Positions 12,728 through 25,600 are shown, counted from the first letter of the stretch. The stretch is 64,000 bases of DNA from Ursus arctos (GCF_023065955.2 NW_026622808.1:34112475-34176474); one strand, 5' to 3'. The notes: a model not told the origin generated them from the sequence alone. Made by a program: numbers and translations.

Positions 12728-13355
12728 ATTTTCGTTTTTCTTAAAATGTCTTTATTTCATCTCCAATTCTTGAATGATATTTTTCTGGAGATAGAATTTT
12801 GGATTGCCTTTCTCTGGTACATTAAATATACTGTTCCACTGTGATCTGGCCTCATAGTTTCTGATGAAAAATCAGTGTAAATGTGAATCATTATTTTGCT
12901 GTATATAGTTTACTGTTTTTCTCAGACTGCATTTAAGATCTTTTCTTTACCTTTGGTGTTTTATAGTTTGGCTATGGCGTACTTATACATGGATTCCTTT
13001 AGTTTGTTTGCAAGTTTGCTAAGCTTATTGAACTTCTAAATTTACGTCCTTCACCAGTATTGGGAAGTTTTTTTGCCATTACTTCTACAAATATTTTTTC
13101 TGCCTCATTCTTTCTCTTCTCTCTCTCTCTCTCTGGGATTCTAAGTGTGTTAGAACTTATAAAATTGTTCCACGGGTCTTTGAGGCTGTACCTTTTTTGT
13201 TGTTCAAATTTATTTTCTCTTTTCAGATTAGATTTACTCTGTTCATTTGTCTTCAAGTCCATTGACTCTTTCATCTGTCATTTTTATTCTGCCATTAAGC
13301 TCATTCAGTGAATTTAAAATTTTTCTCGTAGTTTCTGTTCTAAAATTTCTGAAAT

Positions 13356-13700
13356 ATTAAGTCAAGCAGAGAAAGACAATTATCATATGGTTTCTCTCAT
13401 CTATGGAACATAAGTAGGAAGATCGGTAGGAGAAGAAAGGGATAAAGAAAGCAGGGTAATCAGAAGGGGGAATGAAGCATGAGAGACTATGGACTCTCAG
13501 AAACAAACTGAGGGCTTCAGAGGGGAGAAGGTGGGGGAATGAGATAGGCTGGTGATGGGTAGTAAGGAGGGCACGTATTGCATGGTGCACTGGGTGTTAT
13601 ACGCAACTAATGAATCATGGAACTTTACATCAAAAACCAGGGATGTACTGTATGGTGACTAACATAATGTAATAAAAAAATATTATTATAACAAAAAAAA
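13356..13700 (+). mobile_element. young L1 3' end, 345 bp, sense
   Basis: From 'agtcaagcagagaaagacaa' through 'ctatggactctcagaaacaa' and the 3' tip, with an A-rich tail. A perfect 15-bp duplication taaaatttctgaaat lies at 13341-13355 and 13701-13715. It interrupts the ancient L1 ORF1 relic. Confidence 0.93.
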
Positions 13701-14404
13701 TAAAATTTCTGAAATTTTTTTGCATTTTAAATTTTTTTCTGCTGAGATTTCTTATTTTGTCATTTATTAATAGCATATTTTCCTTTATCTCACTGAATGT
13801 AATTATAATAGCTCCTTTAAGGTGTTTGATAATCCCAGCATCTTGACCATCTCAGGCTTGGCATCTGTTGATTGTCTTTTTCCTTGAGACTAAGTAACAT
13901 TTTCCAGCCTCATGAGATTCAGATCAAATAACTTTGGATTTAAAAAAATAATAACAACTTTGGATTGTGTCCTAGAAATGGTGAATGTTATGTTGTGGAG
14001 AATCCAGATCCTCTTACATTGTTCCTAAGAGTGTTGAGGTTTTGGTTTTAGCAAACAGTTAATTTGGCTAGATGCAAACTGCATGCTGTTATGCCTGTGG
14101 CGGATAGTGTCTCAGAATTTGGTTCAGTTATCTAAGTCTCAGGTACAAACTGCTTTCCATTTGCCCCAAGCCGGCCTGGTTCAGGAGCCAGCCAGAGACT
14201 TGATCTATATTTAAACAGATCTGTATTTAAACAGGGTTACCCTTACCAAGCTGTCTCCCTATTAGTGTTTTCTTTTCCCTTTCTAGTGCCCTGGTTACCC
14301 AGGATCTTTTGCTGCTTCCTTTAGCCATAAAGATTACTGGCTTTTTGTTAGAGTTTTGGGAGCTATGAAGACTGCAGCTTCCATTAAGGCAAAATCTTTT
14401 TTAG

Positions 14405-14573
14405 GGGCGCCTGGGTGGCACAGCGGTTAAGCGTCTGCCTTCGGCTCAAGGCGTGATCCCAGCGTTGTGGGATTGAGCCCCACATCAGGCTCCTCCGCTG
14501 TGAGCCTGCTTCTTCCTCTCCCACCCCCCTGCTTGTGTTCCCTCTCTCGCCGGCTGTCTCTATCTCTGTCAAA

Positions 14574-14616
<43 letters not shown>

Positions 14617-14618
14617 AT
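14405..14618 (+). mobile_element. young Can-SINE, sense, long AAAT tail
   Basis: A near-consensus copy: head 'ggcgcctgggtggcacagcg', 'gcgtctgccttcggctcaag', body 'ttctctctcgccggctgtc'-like CT-rich region, then an (aaat)n tail of about 48 bp. It has a perfect 11-bp duplication atcttttttag (14394-14404, 14619-14629). The intact A and B box-like head, long tail and low divergence mark it as recent. Confidence 0.95.
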
Positions 14619-15121
14619 ATCTTTTTTAGAAAAGTGGGGGAAGATGTTGCTTACTTCATGTTAATTGCTTCACATTTGACTCCCTTCCAAAATCTGCTTG
14701 CCTTCATTCAATGCCCCGAACTCTCAGATATAGTTGGGGTGTTTTTGTATTTCAACCAGAGTGGATAGCTGTGGTTTGTGGTAGGATTAGTTTGTTAGAT
14801 AGTCACTCTTTTCTTTGGGAAGTGAAACTTCAATACTGTATTCCTTCCTGAGAGACTGGAATGAGTTAGAGCTGTGATCTGCCAATCCCTGAAACCTGAC
14901 ATCCTGTGTTTATAATATAATGAACCTTTCACAAAATTATCTTTCTTGTTAACCCGTTCTAAGTCTAGAGACAAAAATACGCTTTGCCTGGCAGTCTGAG
15001 AGGTAATCAGTGTAAATAGATGAACATTTTACCTTCAGGTAATTTCTCTTATGCTGAAGTCTCATACCTGTTACTCTGCCATGGTCATGCACACCTTTTG
15101 GTTTACTTTTTATTTAAATAC

Positions 15122-16290
15122 TTTCTAGAAGACATACAAAAGGAGAACAGACACATAAAAATGCTCAATATCATTAATCATCAGGGAAATGCAAATCAAA
15201 ATTGCAATGAGATATCACCTCACACCTATCAGAATGGCTGAAATCAAAATGACAAGAAATAACAAGTGTTGGGGAGGATGTGAAGAATAAGGAACCCTTG
15301 CACACTGTTGGTGGGAATGTAAATTGGTACAGCCACCATGGAAAACAGTGTAGACTTTCCTCAAAAAATTAAAAATAGAAATACCATATGATCGAATAAT
15401 TCCACTATTGGGTAGGAGTGCAAGTTGGTACAGCCACTTTGTAAAACGGTGTGGAGGTTCCTCAAAAAGTTAAAAATAAAGCTATCCAATGACCCAGCAA
15501 TTGCACTACTGGGTATTTACCCCAAAGATACAGATGTAGTGAAAAGAAGGGCCAAATGCCCCCCGATGTTCATAGCAGCATTATCCACAACAGCCAAACT
15601 GTGGAAGGAGCCGAGATGCCCTTCAACAGACAAATGGATAAAGAAAATGTGGTCCGTATATACAATGGAATATTACTCAGCCATCAGAAAGGATGATTAC
15701 CCACCATTTGCAGCAACATGGATGGGTCGAGGAGATTATGCTAAGTGAAATAAGTTAAACAGAGAAAGACAATCATCATATGGTTTCACGTATATGTGGA
15801 ACATAAGGAATAGCATGGAAGACATTAGGAGAAGGAAGGGAAAAATGGAAGGGGGGAATCAGAGGGGAAGATGAACCATGGGAGACTATGGACTCTGGGA
15901 AACAAACTGAGGGCTTTAGAAGGGAGGAGAGTAGGGGGATGGGTTAGCCTGGTGATGGGTATTAAGGAGGGCACGTGTTGTAATGAGCACTGGGTGTTAT
16001 ATGCAAACAATGAATCATGGAACACTACATCAAAAACTAATAATGTGCTGTATGGTGACTAACATAACATAATAAAAAAAATTTTTAAAAACAAACCAAA
16101 CACTAATTTTGTTTAGGAAACAAAAACACTATTTCAAAAAGATATATACATCCTGTATTTATTGCAGCATTAATTACAATAGCCAAGATATGGAAACAGC
16201 CTAAGTGTCCATGGATAGACAGATGGATAAGGAAGATGTGTACACACACACAGACACACACACACGTGCATGCACACAGGAATATTACAA
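15122..16290 (+). mobile_element. older L1 3' half interrupted by a young L1
   Basis: 15122-15414 and 16091-16290 are one older sense L1. Its ORF2 end 'atcatcagggaaatgcaaat' ... 'ttccactattgggta' resumes as 'aacaaaaacactatttcaaa' ... 'tacaatagccaagatatgga'. It ends near an imperfect (CA)n tract at 16233-16266. It is not coding. Confidence 0.8.
15415..16090 (+). mobile_element. young L1 3' end nested in older L1
   Basis: It begins 'ggagtgcaagttggtacagc' in ORF2, contains a 107-codon remnant (15425-15748: [31 protein letters not shown]) and ends 'gtatggtgactaacataaca' with an A-rich tail. The duplication is not resolved, but the interrupted L1 frame on both sides proves the insertion. Confidence 0.88.
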
Positions 16291-16389
16291 AGCCCCCTGT
16301 GACCCCCCTCCTGCTGAAATCACCATTATATTGACTTTTGTGATAATCATTTCCTTCTTCTTTTTCTCTATGATTTTCTTTGTGAGGAT

Positions 16390-16780
16390 TTTGTGAGCTT
16401 TTCATTTATTTCGTTCATTCTAAAATAATTATCATTTATTACACATCATACATTATTATGAATTCTAGAGATGCAGCTGTAAGTGAAATAGACACAATAC
16501 TTTCCTTTATGAACTTTACACCCTAGCGATAGGACTTCCATTTTGTGGTGAATTTTATTAAAGTACTTCCCAGAGAATCTATAAAAAGATTTATTGAGTA
16601 GCATCATACCTATAGACCATTAATATAGTTTCTTTTTACTTGTCTTATTCTCGTAATCATTTATCAAACACTGTATACTTAAAAGAACTGTTTTATGCCT
16701 TAGAAAGTAACAATAAGCCAAAACTGACAAAAGTCCCAGCCCTTATAAACATGTTGGTAAAGGAATCTGGTTTTCTTTCT
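16390..16780. repeat. possible ancient MIR/L2-type relic
   Basis: 'gagatgcagctgtaagtgaa' and 'ttatgaactttacaccctag' at 16468-16528, and 'aagtcccagcccttataaac' near 16730, resemble the widespread ancient mammalian repeat core. Divergence is too high to name the family. Confidence 0.3.
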
Positions 16781-16882
16781 TAAAGACAATTTACAGATAA
16801 GGAATGTGTCCCCCAGCTCTTTCAGCTTATTTTAGCAATATCAGTTGAATCTGTCATATGAGTGTTAAGCTAAATCGTTATC

Positions 16883-17259
16883 TGCTATGGTATAAATGTT
16901 TATGTCCTCCCCAAATCCATATGTTGAAAATCTAATGTTTGATGTGACAGTATTAGGAAGTGGGGCCTTGTGGGAGGTGCTTAGGTCATGAAGGTAGAAC
17001 CCTATGAATGGACTTAGTGCTCTTATAAAAGCACTTATAAAAGAGACCCCAGTGAGCTCCCCGGAACCTTCTACCATGTGAAGACACAGTGAGAAGGTCC
17101 GCAGTCTGCAGTTCAGAAGAGGGCCTTCACCAGAACCTGAATAAGCTGGCACCCTGACCTTGAATTTCCAGCCTCCAGAACTGTAAGAAGTAGATTTCTA
17201 TTGTATATAAGCCATCCAATCTATGGTATTTTATTATAGCAGCCCAAAAGGCTAAGAAA
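16883..17259 (+). mobile_element. solo LTR of a MaLR (MLT1-type) endogenous retroviral element
   Basis: It starts 'tgctatggtataaatgttta' and contains 'ccccaaatccatatgttgaa', 'ttaggaagtggggccttgtg', 'ccatgtgaagacacagtgag' and 'agcctccagaactgtaagaa', ending 'cagcccaaaaggctaagaaa'. This is the MaLR LTR layout. A 5-bp duplication ttatc (16878-16882, 17260-17264) fits an ERVL-type integration. No internal region or protein-coding remnant is present, so it is a solo LTR about 377 bp long. Confidence 0.85.
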
Positions 17260-17447
17260 TTATCTTATCACGTTAAAAAAATGCCTTTTTATTATTCTTC
17301 TTCTCCCTAACCATTGATGACCATGTTAAAAGCAACAGTATTGTACCAATTATATTGTCAGTCATTTCTAAGACTGAATATACAGAAAGGAAATTGGTCT
17401 AGGTAAGTGAAACGTTAATTGTAAGAATTCCAAAGAGAAGTAGTGTT

Positions 17448-18227
17448 GTTGTTTGTTTTTTTTTTTAGATTTTATTTAAATTGAAGTTTGTTAACATAGA
17501 GTGTATTATTAGTTTCAGAGGTAGAACCCAGTGATTCATCAGTTGTATATAACACCCAGTGTTCATTAGATCATGTGCCCTCCCCAATGCCCATCACCCA
17601 ATTACCCCATCCCCTCACCCACCTCCCTTCCAGCAACCCTCAGTTTGTTTTCTTAACTATAGAGTCTCTTATGGTTTGCTTGCCTCTCTTTTTTGGTCTT
17701 ATTTTTCCTTCCCTTTCCCTGTGTTCATCTCTTTTGTTTCTTAAATTCCACATATGAGTGAAATCATAGGCTATTTGTCTTTCTCTGGCTTACTTTGCTT
17801 AACATAATACACTTTAGTTCCATCCATGTTATTGCAAATGACAAGATTTCATTCTTTTTGATGGCTGAGTAATATTCCATTGTGTATATATACGCCACAT
17901 CTTCTTTATCCATTCATCAGTCAATGAACATCTGAGCTCTTTCCATATTTTGGCTATTGTGGACATTGCTGCTGTAAACACTGGGATGCATGTGCCCCTT
18001 CGACTCATTATTTTTGTATCCTTTGGCTAAATACCTAGTAGTGTAATTGCTGGGTTCTAGGGTAGCTCTATTTTTAACTTTTTGAGTAAACTCCATACTG
18101 TACAAGTTTGCCTTCCCATCAACAGTGTAAGAGGGTTCCCCTTTCACCATATCCTCGCCAACATCTCTTGTTTTCTGAGTTGCTAATTTTAGCCATTCTG
18201 ACCAGTGTGAGGTGGTATCTTTGTGGT
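17448..18227 (-). mobile_element. carnivoran L1, older subfamily, antisense, 780 bp
   Basis: Poly-T tail, a 3' UTR 'agtttgttaacatagagtgt' and 'ccatcacccaattaccccat', then the ORF2 end in reverse ('gatggctgagtaatattcca', 'gtagtgtaattgctgggtt'). An 8-bp duplication gtagtgtt lies at 17440-17447 and 18228-18235. The antisense frame at 17917-18342 is a broken ORF2 remnant. Confidence 0.9.
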
Positions 18228-18235
18228 GTAGTGTT

Positions 18236-20130
18236 CTTTTTAACATGGGAAAGAAGAGTAGCTTAGCATAGATCTCTCGAACTTTTGTTTCTCTTAACAA
18301 ATATCTGAGGAGAGCTAAGAAGTTGGGCACATGTTGGTTCATTGTTAATTATAGAGTATGGTGATAACAGGTTTGGGTATTAGTCATGTTCTCCTAGTGT
18401 TTGACAATAGCTCTTAATGCAGGAAGAAAAGGATTTTTTTTAAAGAGAATTAAGAGCATTTCCAGTACTGATTCTTCGCATATGTCATTTCCTTGGATTT
18501 AAGCCTTGAAATAGCTTTACCCGGGTATAATTCCAAAATAGACTTTTGTTTATTCTCTTTTGTATTTGAAAGTGATACTGCTGATGAATTAAAGTTACTT
18601 TTTATAGATAGTCATGACATGGTTTCTTTTTTCTAAGATGGAAGTAGATTGATTCTGTCATTAAAATAAGGACCAATACTGACAATAATTCAAAGTTTAT
18701 TATTATCTGTTGTATTGTTCTTTACCTAATAGCAGTGTTGTTAAGGTGACAAGTTCATGCCAGTTAGTATCATTTCTTCTTACTGAATTCCTGGTCCCAA
18801 AGTACTTTAAACTTTCAACTAAAGGGGAATTCTGATTTTCTGCTCATGATCCTTGAACTATGACATAAAGCTGTCATAAGCTTAACAAATGCTAATCAGA
18901 GTCAGATGTCCCATAAAAAATGTATACTAAGGATTAAGAGAAAAAGCTTGAACTGGGGAGTAATTCATTGCATCAAGTAAGTCAGTGACTCTGGGCAATG
19001 TCAGTAAGAGACAATTTAGAGGCTGGGTCTTACTTCAATGCTAAATCTGGCCCGAAAGGCAGTAAAAGAAGGTAAAAATGAGGTTATCATTCCCAAGAAC
19101 TTCTGAAATAAGAAAATAAGTTTTCCCTCTGAGAGTTAATGACAAAAGCAATATATAATTCTTTGTAGCATGCTTGCAATTACTTTAGAAAAATAATGCA
19201 GCCTACCAGACTTTTTAGGAACCAGTATGAATTTATCTAAAGAAAAATTGTTAGCCAGAAGAGTGATTTTTAAATGATAGAAACATAGGGAAAAAAGGAG
19301 TATCACAGAGTCAAATGTTAGTACTGCCCAGCCAGATACTTTATAGGGAAAAGGGAGTTCTGTTAGGCTGGCCTTCCATTCTTGGGGCACATTTTGTCTG
19401 GTAAGCTGGGGTGTATATGCTAAGGGTTGGCAAGTTTCCAGGATTCAGGCAGGAGAGAACTGATTTTTTAGGAGTCAACTATAAAATAAAGTAGAATTTA
19501 AGATTTGAGCCAGAGGTAAAAAGCCAGGTACTGCGAGAGAAACTAATTGTTCAGAATAATCAGAACTAGTAGAAATTTCATGAGGCCTATTCTACAGAAG
19601 CAGATAGGCATCTATACAGCAGGGAAAGATCTGGTTTCATTACATTGTGAAGATGTATGCATGAGACCATTAGACTTCTTCGAATACCCAAAGAACATGT
19701 TTCCCATTGTTAGAGTCCATTCCAGGTATGCAACCTTCTGATGTTTTGACTGTTTATGTACAGTGTTGATAAGGCCACTGCTAACATCAGGCTCTCTTAA
19801 TGTTTCTCATTGTAGAGTGATAACTTCACATATTGTTTTGTTTATTATATATTCTTTTGAACCTCAGGTGAGGTTTTAGATATTCAGACTTCCTGGTTTA
19901 TGGCACACTACTGTCATCTGTCCAGTTAAGTCTCCTCCCTTGTTTATTTATATATGTTTTCTCATTATTCTCTATCTTTACTCCTATTCGCTCACCACCA
20001 CTACCGTGAGCAATTATTCTAATATATTTAACATATGTTCTTAGGTATGTTATTATTCCCCCCAGATTTTATGTATGTGTTTTTAATTTTGCAAAAGTTA
20101 TTGAAATTTGTATTTCCCCAAACAATAAAA
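18236..20130. other. mostly unique intronic sequence
   Basis: This is one of the longest stretches with no repeat I can identify. No exon with paired splice sites and homology, and no RNA gene, was recognised. Open frames at 19136-19390 (-) and 19547-19741 (+) are short and without recognisable similarity. Confidence 0.5.
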
Positions 20131-20284
20131 TGTTGCTATGTGTACATTTAGATTATTATTTTTTTCACTAATTTTTTTATTTTGAAAATGCAGTTATTTT
20201 TTATAAAAACATGTGATGTATGTTAAAATGTGTTTGCATTTATTAATTTTAAGTTAATAATTAGGTTTTTAAATTTCTCCTTTT

Positions 20285-20510
20285 TGTTTTTTTAAAGATT
20301 TTATTTATTTTAGAGACAAAGAAGGGAGTGCATGAGTGGGGAGAGGGGTGGGGGTGGGGGGAGGAGGAAGGAGAGGGAATCTGCAATGTACCTCATGTAA
20401 AGCCTGCCATGAGGCTCCTGAGAAGAGGCTGGATCTCTGGACCTGGAAATCATGGCCTTAGCCAAAATCAAGAGTGGACCACTTAACTGACTGAGCCACC
20501 CAGGTGCTCC
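20285..20510 (-). mobile_element. Can-SINE, antisense, older variant
   Basis: Poly-T, 'aaagattttatttattttag', a G-rich stretch around 20338-20375 and the head 'actgagccacccaggtgctc'. A perfect 16-bp duplication ttaaatttctcctttt lies at 20269-20284 and 20511-20526. Confidence 0.92.
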
Positions 20511-20569
20511 TTAAATTTCTCCTTTTAATTCTAACATGGTGACTACTGCTTGTAAAAAATTATTATATT

Positions 20570-20570
<1 letters not shown>

Positions 20571-20600
<30 letters not shown>
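20571..20600 (+). repeat. (AGT)10 trinucleotide microsatellite
   Basis: Ten uninterrupted AGT units, likely polymorphic in length. Confidence 0.97.
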
Positions 20601-21214
20601 CTTTCTGTCTGGTATATTTCACTTAGCATAATGCGCTGTAGGTTCATCCATGTTGTCACAATGGCAAGATTTCCTTCTCTTAGATTATTACTTCTTACTG
20701 TTGATCCTAGTTTGCCTCCAATTTCCCGATGCTACAAATAGTTCTGTAATAAACATCCTATAAACGTTTCCTCAAGGACCTGTGTCAGAATTTCTCTGGG
20801 ATATCACTGGGAGTAAGATTGCTGCATTGTAGTGTATATATGCCTATTTTTCCAGATTTATTGAGGTATAATTGGCAAATAGAATTGTATATATTTCAAG
20901 TGTACAAGATGATTTGATATAAATATACATTGTGAAATGTTTTGCCACAATCAAGTTAATTAACACATCCATTCTGTCACATAGTTACTTTTTTTCTGTG
21001 TGTATAGTGAGAATCCCTAATCTACTGGCTTAGCAAATTCCAAATAAACAATACAGTATTACCAACTATGGGCATCATGCTGTATATTAGACCTCTAGAA
21101 CTTCTCCATCTTATAAGTGAAGTTTGGGCCCTATGACCTATGACCCATATCCCCCACCCACCTCACCAAACAATGATTGTTCAACTCTTTGTTTCTGAGA
21201 TTGACTTTTAAAAA
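20601..21214 (-). mobile_element. ancient L1 3' region, antisense
   Basis: 20601-20845 resembles the old L1 ORF2 end ('tatttcacttagcataatgc', 'gggagtaagattgctgcatt'). 20846-21214 is an L1MA/L1MB-like 3' UTR ('ttattgaggtataattggca', 'gaaatgttttgccacaatca', 'tagacctctagaacttctcc'). This was the landing site of the 13-kb block that follows. Confidence 0.7.
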
Positions 21215-21424
21215 TATAATATATAAGAACTTTCTTTTTTTTAATTTAAATTCAAGTTAGGTAACATATAGTGTAATATTGGTTTCAGGAGTAGAAATTA
21301 ATGATTAGTCACTTAAATATATCACCCAGTGGTCATCCCATAAAGTACCCTCTGTAATACCCATCGCACATTTAGCCCATCCTCCCACCCACTTCCCCTC
21401 CAGCAACCCTCAGTTTGTTTTCTT

Positions 21425-21627
21425 CTTTTTTTTTTTAAAGATTTTATTTGTTTATTTGACAGAGAGAGAGAGACAGTCAGCGAGGTAACACAAGCAGGGG
21501 GAGTGGGACAAGAAGAAGCAGGCTTCCAGCGGAGCAGGGAGCCCAATGCGGGGCTCGATCCCAGGACCCTGGGATCACGCCCTGAGCCAAAGGCAGAGGC
21601 TTAATGACTGAGCCATCCAGGTGTCCC
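21425..21627 (-). mobile_element. Can-SINE, antisense, nested in the older L1
   Basis: Poly-T, 'aaagattttatttgtttatt', 'aacacaagcagggggagtgg' and the head 'actgagccatccaggtgtcc'. A 9-bp duplication tgttttctt lies at 21416-21424 and 21628-21636, within the L1 3' UTR phrase 'cagtttgttttcttaact'. Confidence 0.92.
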
Positions 21628-22689
21628 TGTTTTCTTAACTGTAGAGTCTCTTATGGTTTGCCTCCCTCTCTATTTTTGTCTTATTTTTCTTCCCTTCCCC
21701 TGTGTTCATCAATTTGCTTCTTAAATTCACATATGAGTGAAATTATGTGATATTTGTCTTTCTCTGACTACTTACTTTGCTTAGCATAATACACTGTGGT
21801 TCCATTTACGTTGTTGCAAATGGCAAGATTACATTCTTTTTGGTGGCTGAGAAATATTCCATTGTATATATATATGTGTATATATACAATGTATGTGTTT
21901 ATACACACACACACCCCACATATTCTTTATCCATTTATCAGTCAATGGACATTTGAGCTCTTTCCATAATTTGGCTGTTGTTGATAGTACTGCTATAAAC
22001 ATTGGGGTACATGTGATGCTTTGAATCAGCACTTTTGTATCCTTTGGATAAATACCTAGTAGTGCAATTGTTGGGTCATAGGGTACTTCTATTTTTAACG
22101 TTTTGATGAACCTCTATATTGTTTTCCAGAGTGGCTGTACCAGTTTGCATTCCCAACAACAGTGCAAAAGGGTTCCCCTTTCTTCACACCCTTACCAGCA
22201 CCTGTTGTTTTCTGAGTTGTAATTTTAGCCATTCTCTTTTTTTAAAAAAAAATTTTATTATGTTATGTTAGTCACCATACAGTATATCCTTAGTTTTTGA
22301 TGTAGTGTTCCATGATTCATTATTTGTGTATAACACCCAGTGCACTATGCAATATATGCCCTTCTTAATACCCATCACTGGCCTATCCCAGTCCCCAACC
22401 TCCCTCCCCTCTGAAGCCCTCACTTTGTTTCCCAGAGTCCATAGTCTCTCATGGTTCATTCCCCCTTCTGATTACCCCCCTTCTTTCCTCCCTTTCTTCT
22501 CCTACCAATCGTCTTGCTATTTCTTATGTTTCATAAATGAGTGAAACCATATGATAATTGTCTCTCTCTGCTTGACTTATTTCACTTAGCATAATCTCCT
22601 CCAGTCCCATCCATGTTGCTGCAAATGTTGGGTAATCGTTCTTTCTGATGGCTGAGTAATATTCCATTGTATATATGGACCACATCTTC

Positions 22690-25600
22690 TTAATCCAGTC
22701 ATCTGTTGAAGGGCATCTTGCTATTCCACAATTTACCTATTGTGGAAAATACTGCTATGAACATTGGGGTGCATATGGCCCTTCTCTTCACTATGTGTGT
22801 ATCTTTGGGGTAAATACCCAGTAGTGCAAATGCTGGATCATAGGGTACCTCAATTTTTAACTTTTTGAAGGACCTCCACACTGTTTTCCAGAATGGCTGT
22901 ACCAACTTGCATTCCCACCAACAGTGTAAGAGGGATCCCCTTTCTCCACATCCTCTCCAACATTTGTTGTTTCTTGGCTTGTCAATTTTTGCCATTCTAA
23001 TTGGTGTAAGGTGATATATCAATGTGGTTTTGATTTGAATTTCCTGATGGCTAATGATGTTGAACATTTTTTCATGTGTCTGTTAGCCATTTGTATGTCT
23101 TCATTGGAAAAGTGTCTGTTCATATCTTCTGCCTATTTTATGATTTGTTTATTTGTTTCTTGTGTATTAAGTTTGAGAAGTTCTTTGTAGATCCTGGATA
23201 CCAGTCTTTTATCTGTAGTGTCATTTGCAACTATCTTCTCCCATTCCGTGGGCTGCCTCTTAGTTTTTTTGAATGTTTCCTTGGCTGTGCAGAAGCTTTT
23301 TATCTTGATGAAGTCCCGCAAGTTCATTTTTTCTTTTGTTTCTCTTGCCTTTGGAGATGTGTCATGAAAAAAGTTGCTCTGGCCTATGTCAAAGAGGTTG
23401 TAGCCTATGTTCTCCTCTATGATTTTGATGGATTCCTGTCTCACATCGAGGTTTTTCATCCATTTGGAGTTTATCTTCGTGTATGGTGTGAGAGGGTGGT
23501 CAAGTTTCATTGTTTTGCATGTAGCTGTCTAATTTTCCCAACACCATTTATTGAAGAGACTGTCTTTTTTCCACTGGATGTTTTTTCCTGCTTTATCAAA
23601 GATTAGTTGCCCAAAGAGCCGAGGGTCCATTTCTGGGTTCTCTATTCTGTTCCATTGGTCTATGTGTCTGTTTTTGTGCAAGTACTGTGCTGTCTTTGTG
23701 ATCACAGCTTTGTAGTACAGCTCAAAATCTGGCATTGTGATGCCCCCAGCTTTGTTCTTCCTTTTCAACAATTCCTTGGCGATTTGGGGCCTTTTCTGGT
23801 TCCATACAATTTTAAGGACTCTTTGTTCCAGTTCTTTGAAAAATGTCATCCGTATTTTGATCGGGATAGCTTTGAAAGTGTAGATTGCTCTGGGTAGCAT
23901 GGATGTTTTAGCTATGTTAATTCTTCCGATCCATGAGCATGGAATATTTTTCCATCTTTTTGTGTCTTCCTCAATGTCTTTCAAGAGTGATTTATAGTTT
24001 CTAGAATATAGATCCTTTACATCTCTGGTTTAGTTAATTCCGAGGTAACGTATGGTTTTTGGTGCTATTGTAAATGAGATGGATTCCCTAATTTCCCTTT
24101 CTTCAGTCTCATTATTCGTGTATAGAAATGCAACTGATCTCTGAGCATTGATTTTGTATCCTGCCACGTTACTGAATTGCTCTATAACTTCTAATAGTTA
24201 GTGAGTGGATTCTTTTGGGTTTTCCATAGAACGTATCATGTCATCTGCGAAGAGAGACATTTTGACTTCTTCTTTGCCGATTTGGATACCTTTTAACCCT
24301 TTTTATTGTCTGATTGCTGTTGCAAGGACTTCTAGTCCTATGTTGAATAATAGTGGCGAGAGTGGGCATCCTTGTCGTGTTTCTGATCTTTAGGGAAAGG
24401 CTTCCAGTTTTTCCCCATTGAGAATGATATTTGCTGTTGGCTTTTCATAGATGGTTTATATGAGATTGAGGAGTGTACCCTCTATGCCTACATTCTGAAG
24501 GGTTTTAATCAGGAATGGATGCTATATTTTGTTAAATGCTTTTTCTGCATCTATTGAGAGAATCATATGATTTTGGGATTTTTCCTTCTGGATAAAATCT
24601 AAGACACTGATAGATTTGCAAATGTTGAACCACCCTTGTATCCCAGGGATGAATCCCACTTGGTCATGATGGATAATCCTTTTAATGTACTGTTGGATTC
24701 TATTAGCCAGGATCTTGTTGAGGATTTTGGCGTCCATATTCATTAGGGAAATCGGTCTGTAATTCTCCTTTCTGATGGGGTCTTTGCCTGGTTTGGTGAT
24801 CAAGGTAATATTGGCCTCATAGAATGAGTTTGGTAGCTTTCCTTCTATTTCTATTTTTTGAAATAGCTTTACGAGAATAGGTATTATTTCTTCTTTGAAG
24901 GTTTGGTAGAATTCCCCAGGCAAACTGTCCAGGCCTGGAGTTTTGTTTTTTGAAAGGTTGTTTATCACTGACTCAATCTCTTCATAATTAATTGTCCTGT
25001 TTAAAAAAATCAATTTCTTCCTGTTTCAGTCTTGGTAGTTTATAGGTTTCCAGGAAGTCCTCCATCTCTTCCAGATTGCTTAATTTATTGGCATAAAGTT
25101 GTTGATAAAAGTTTCTAATAATCCTACCAATTTCATTGGTGTTGGTGTGACCTCTCCTTTTTCATTCATAATTTTATTAATTTCGGTCCTTTCTGTATTC
25201 TTTTGGATAAGCCTTGCCACTGGTCTGTCAATTTTATTAATTCTCTCAAAGAACCAGTGTCTAGTTCTGTTGATCTGCTCTACTGTACTCCTGGTTTCTA
25301 ATTCATTGATTTCTGCTCTAATCTTGGTCAACTGCTTCCTCGTGCATGGATTAGGCCTGTCCCTCTGTTGCTGTTCCAGCTTCTTGAGGTGAGAATATAA
25401 AAACTGCATTTTAGATTTTTCTATTCTTTTGAGTAAGGCTTGGATGGCTATGTATTTCCCCCTTAGGACTGCCTTTGCAGTATCCCATACATTTTGGACC
25501 ATTATGTTTTCATTCTCATTGGTCTCCATAAATTGTTTAAATTGATTTTTGATTTCCTGGTTTATCGAATCATTCCTGAGCAGGATGGTTCTTAGTCTCC

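Larger units (their letters stand above)
9100..15100 (-). mobile_element. second ancient antisense LINE-1, multiply interrupted
   Basis: Pieces at about 9353-9960, 12330-12480, 12730-13340, 13716-14393 and 14630-15100 read in order as antisense L1. The order is the endonuclease start ('catttagttgggtcttgcat', 'ttactttcaatctctctgtg'), ORF1 ('aaaatgtctttatttcatct', 'tttttgccattacttctaca') and the 5' UTR ('tttggattgtgtcctagaaa', 'agagtggatagctgtggttt'). They are separated by five later insertions. It is strongly decayed and non-coding. It is the same broad family as 2030-5428. The outer limits are approximate. Confidence 0.6.

Noticed and set aside
14405..14460. tRNA-like A/B box sequence suggesting a tRNA gene
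   Set aside because: It is the tRNA-derived head of a Can-SINE with SINE body and A-rich tail. No complete cloverleaf or acceptor end is present.
16883..17259. Possible larger endogenous retrovirus around the MLT1-type LTR
   Set aside because: A 5-bp duplication directly flanks the single LTR and no internal region is seen, so only a solo LTR is present.
23076..23606. 176-codon + strand frame (and the similar 213-codon antisense frame at 6546-7187)
   Set aside because: These are antisense shadows of L1 ORF2. The same shadow recurs in other L1 copies because the ORF2 sequence is shared.
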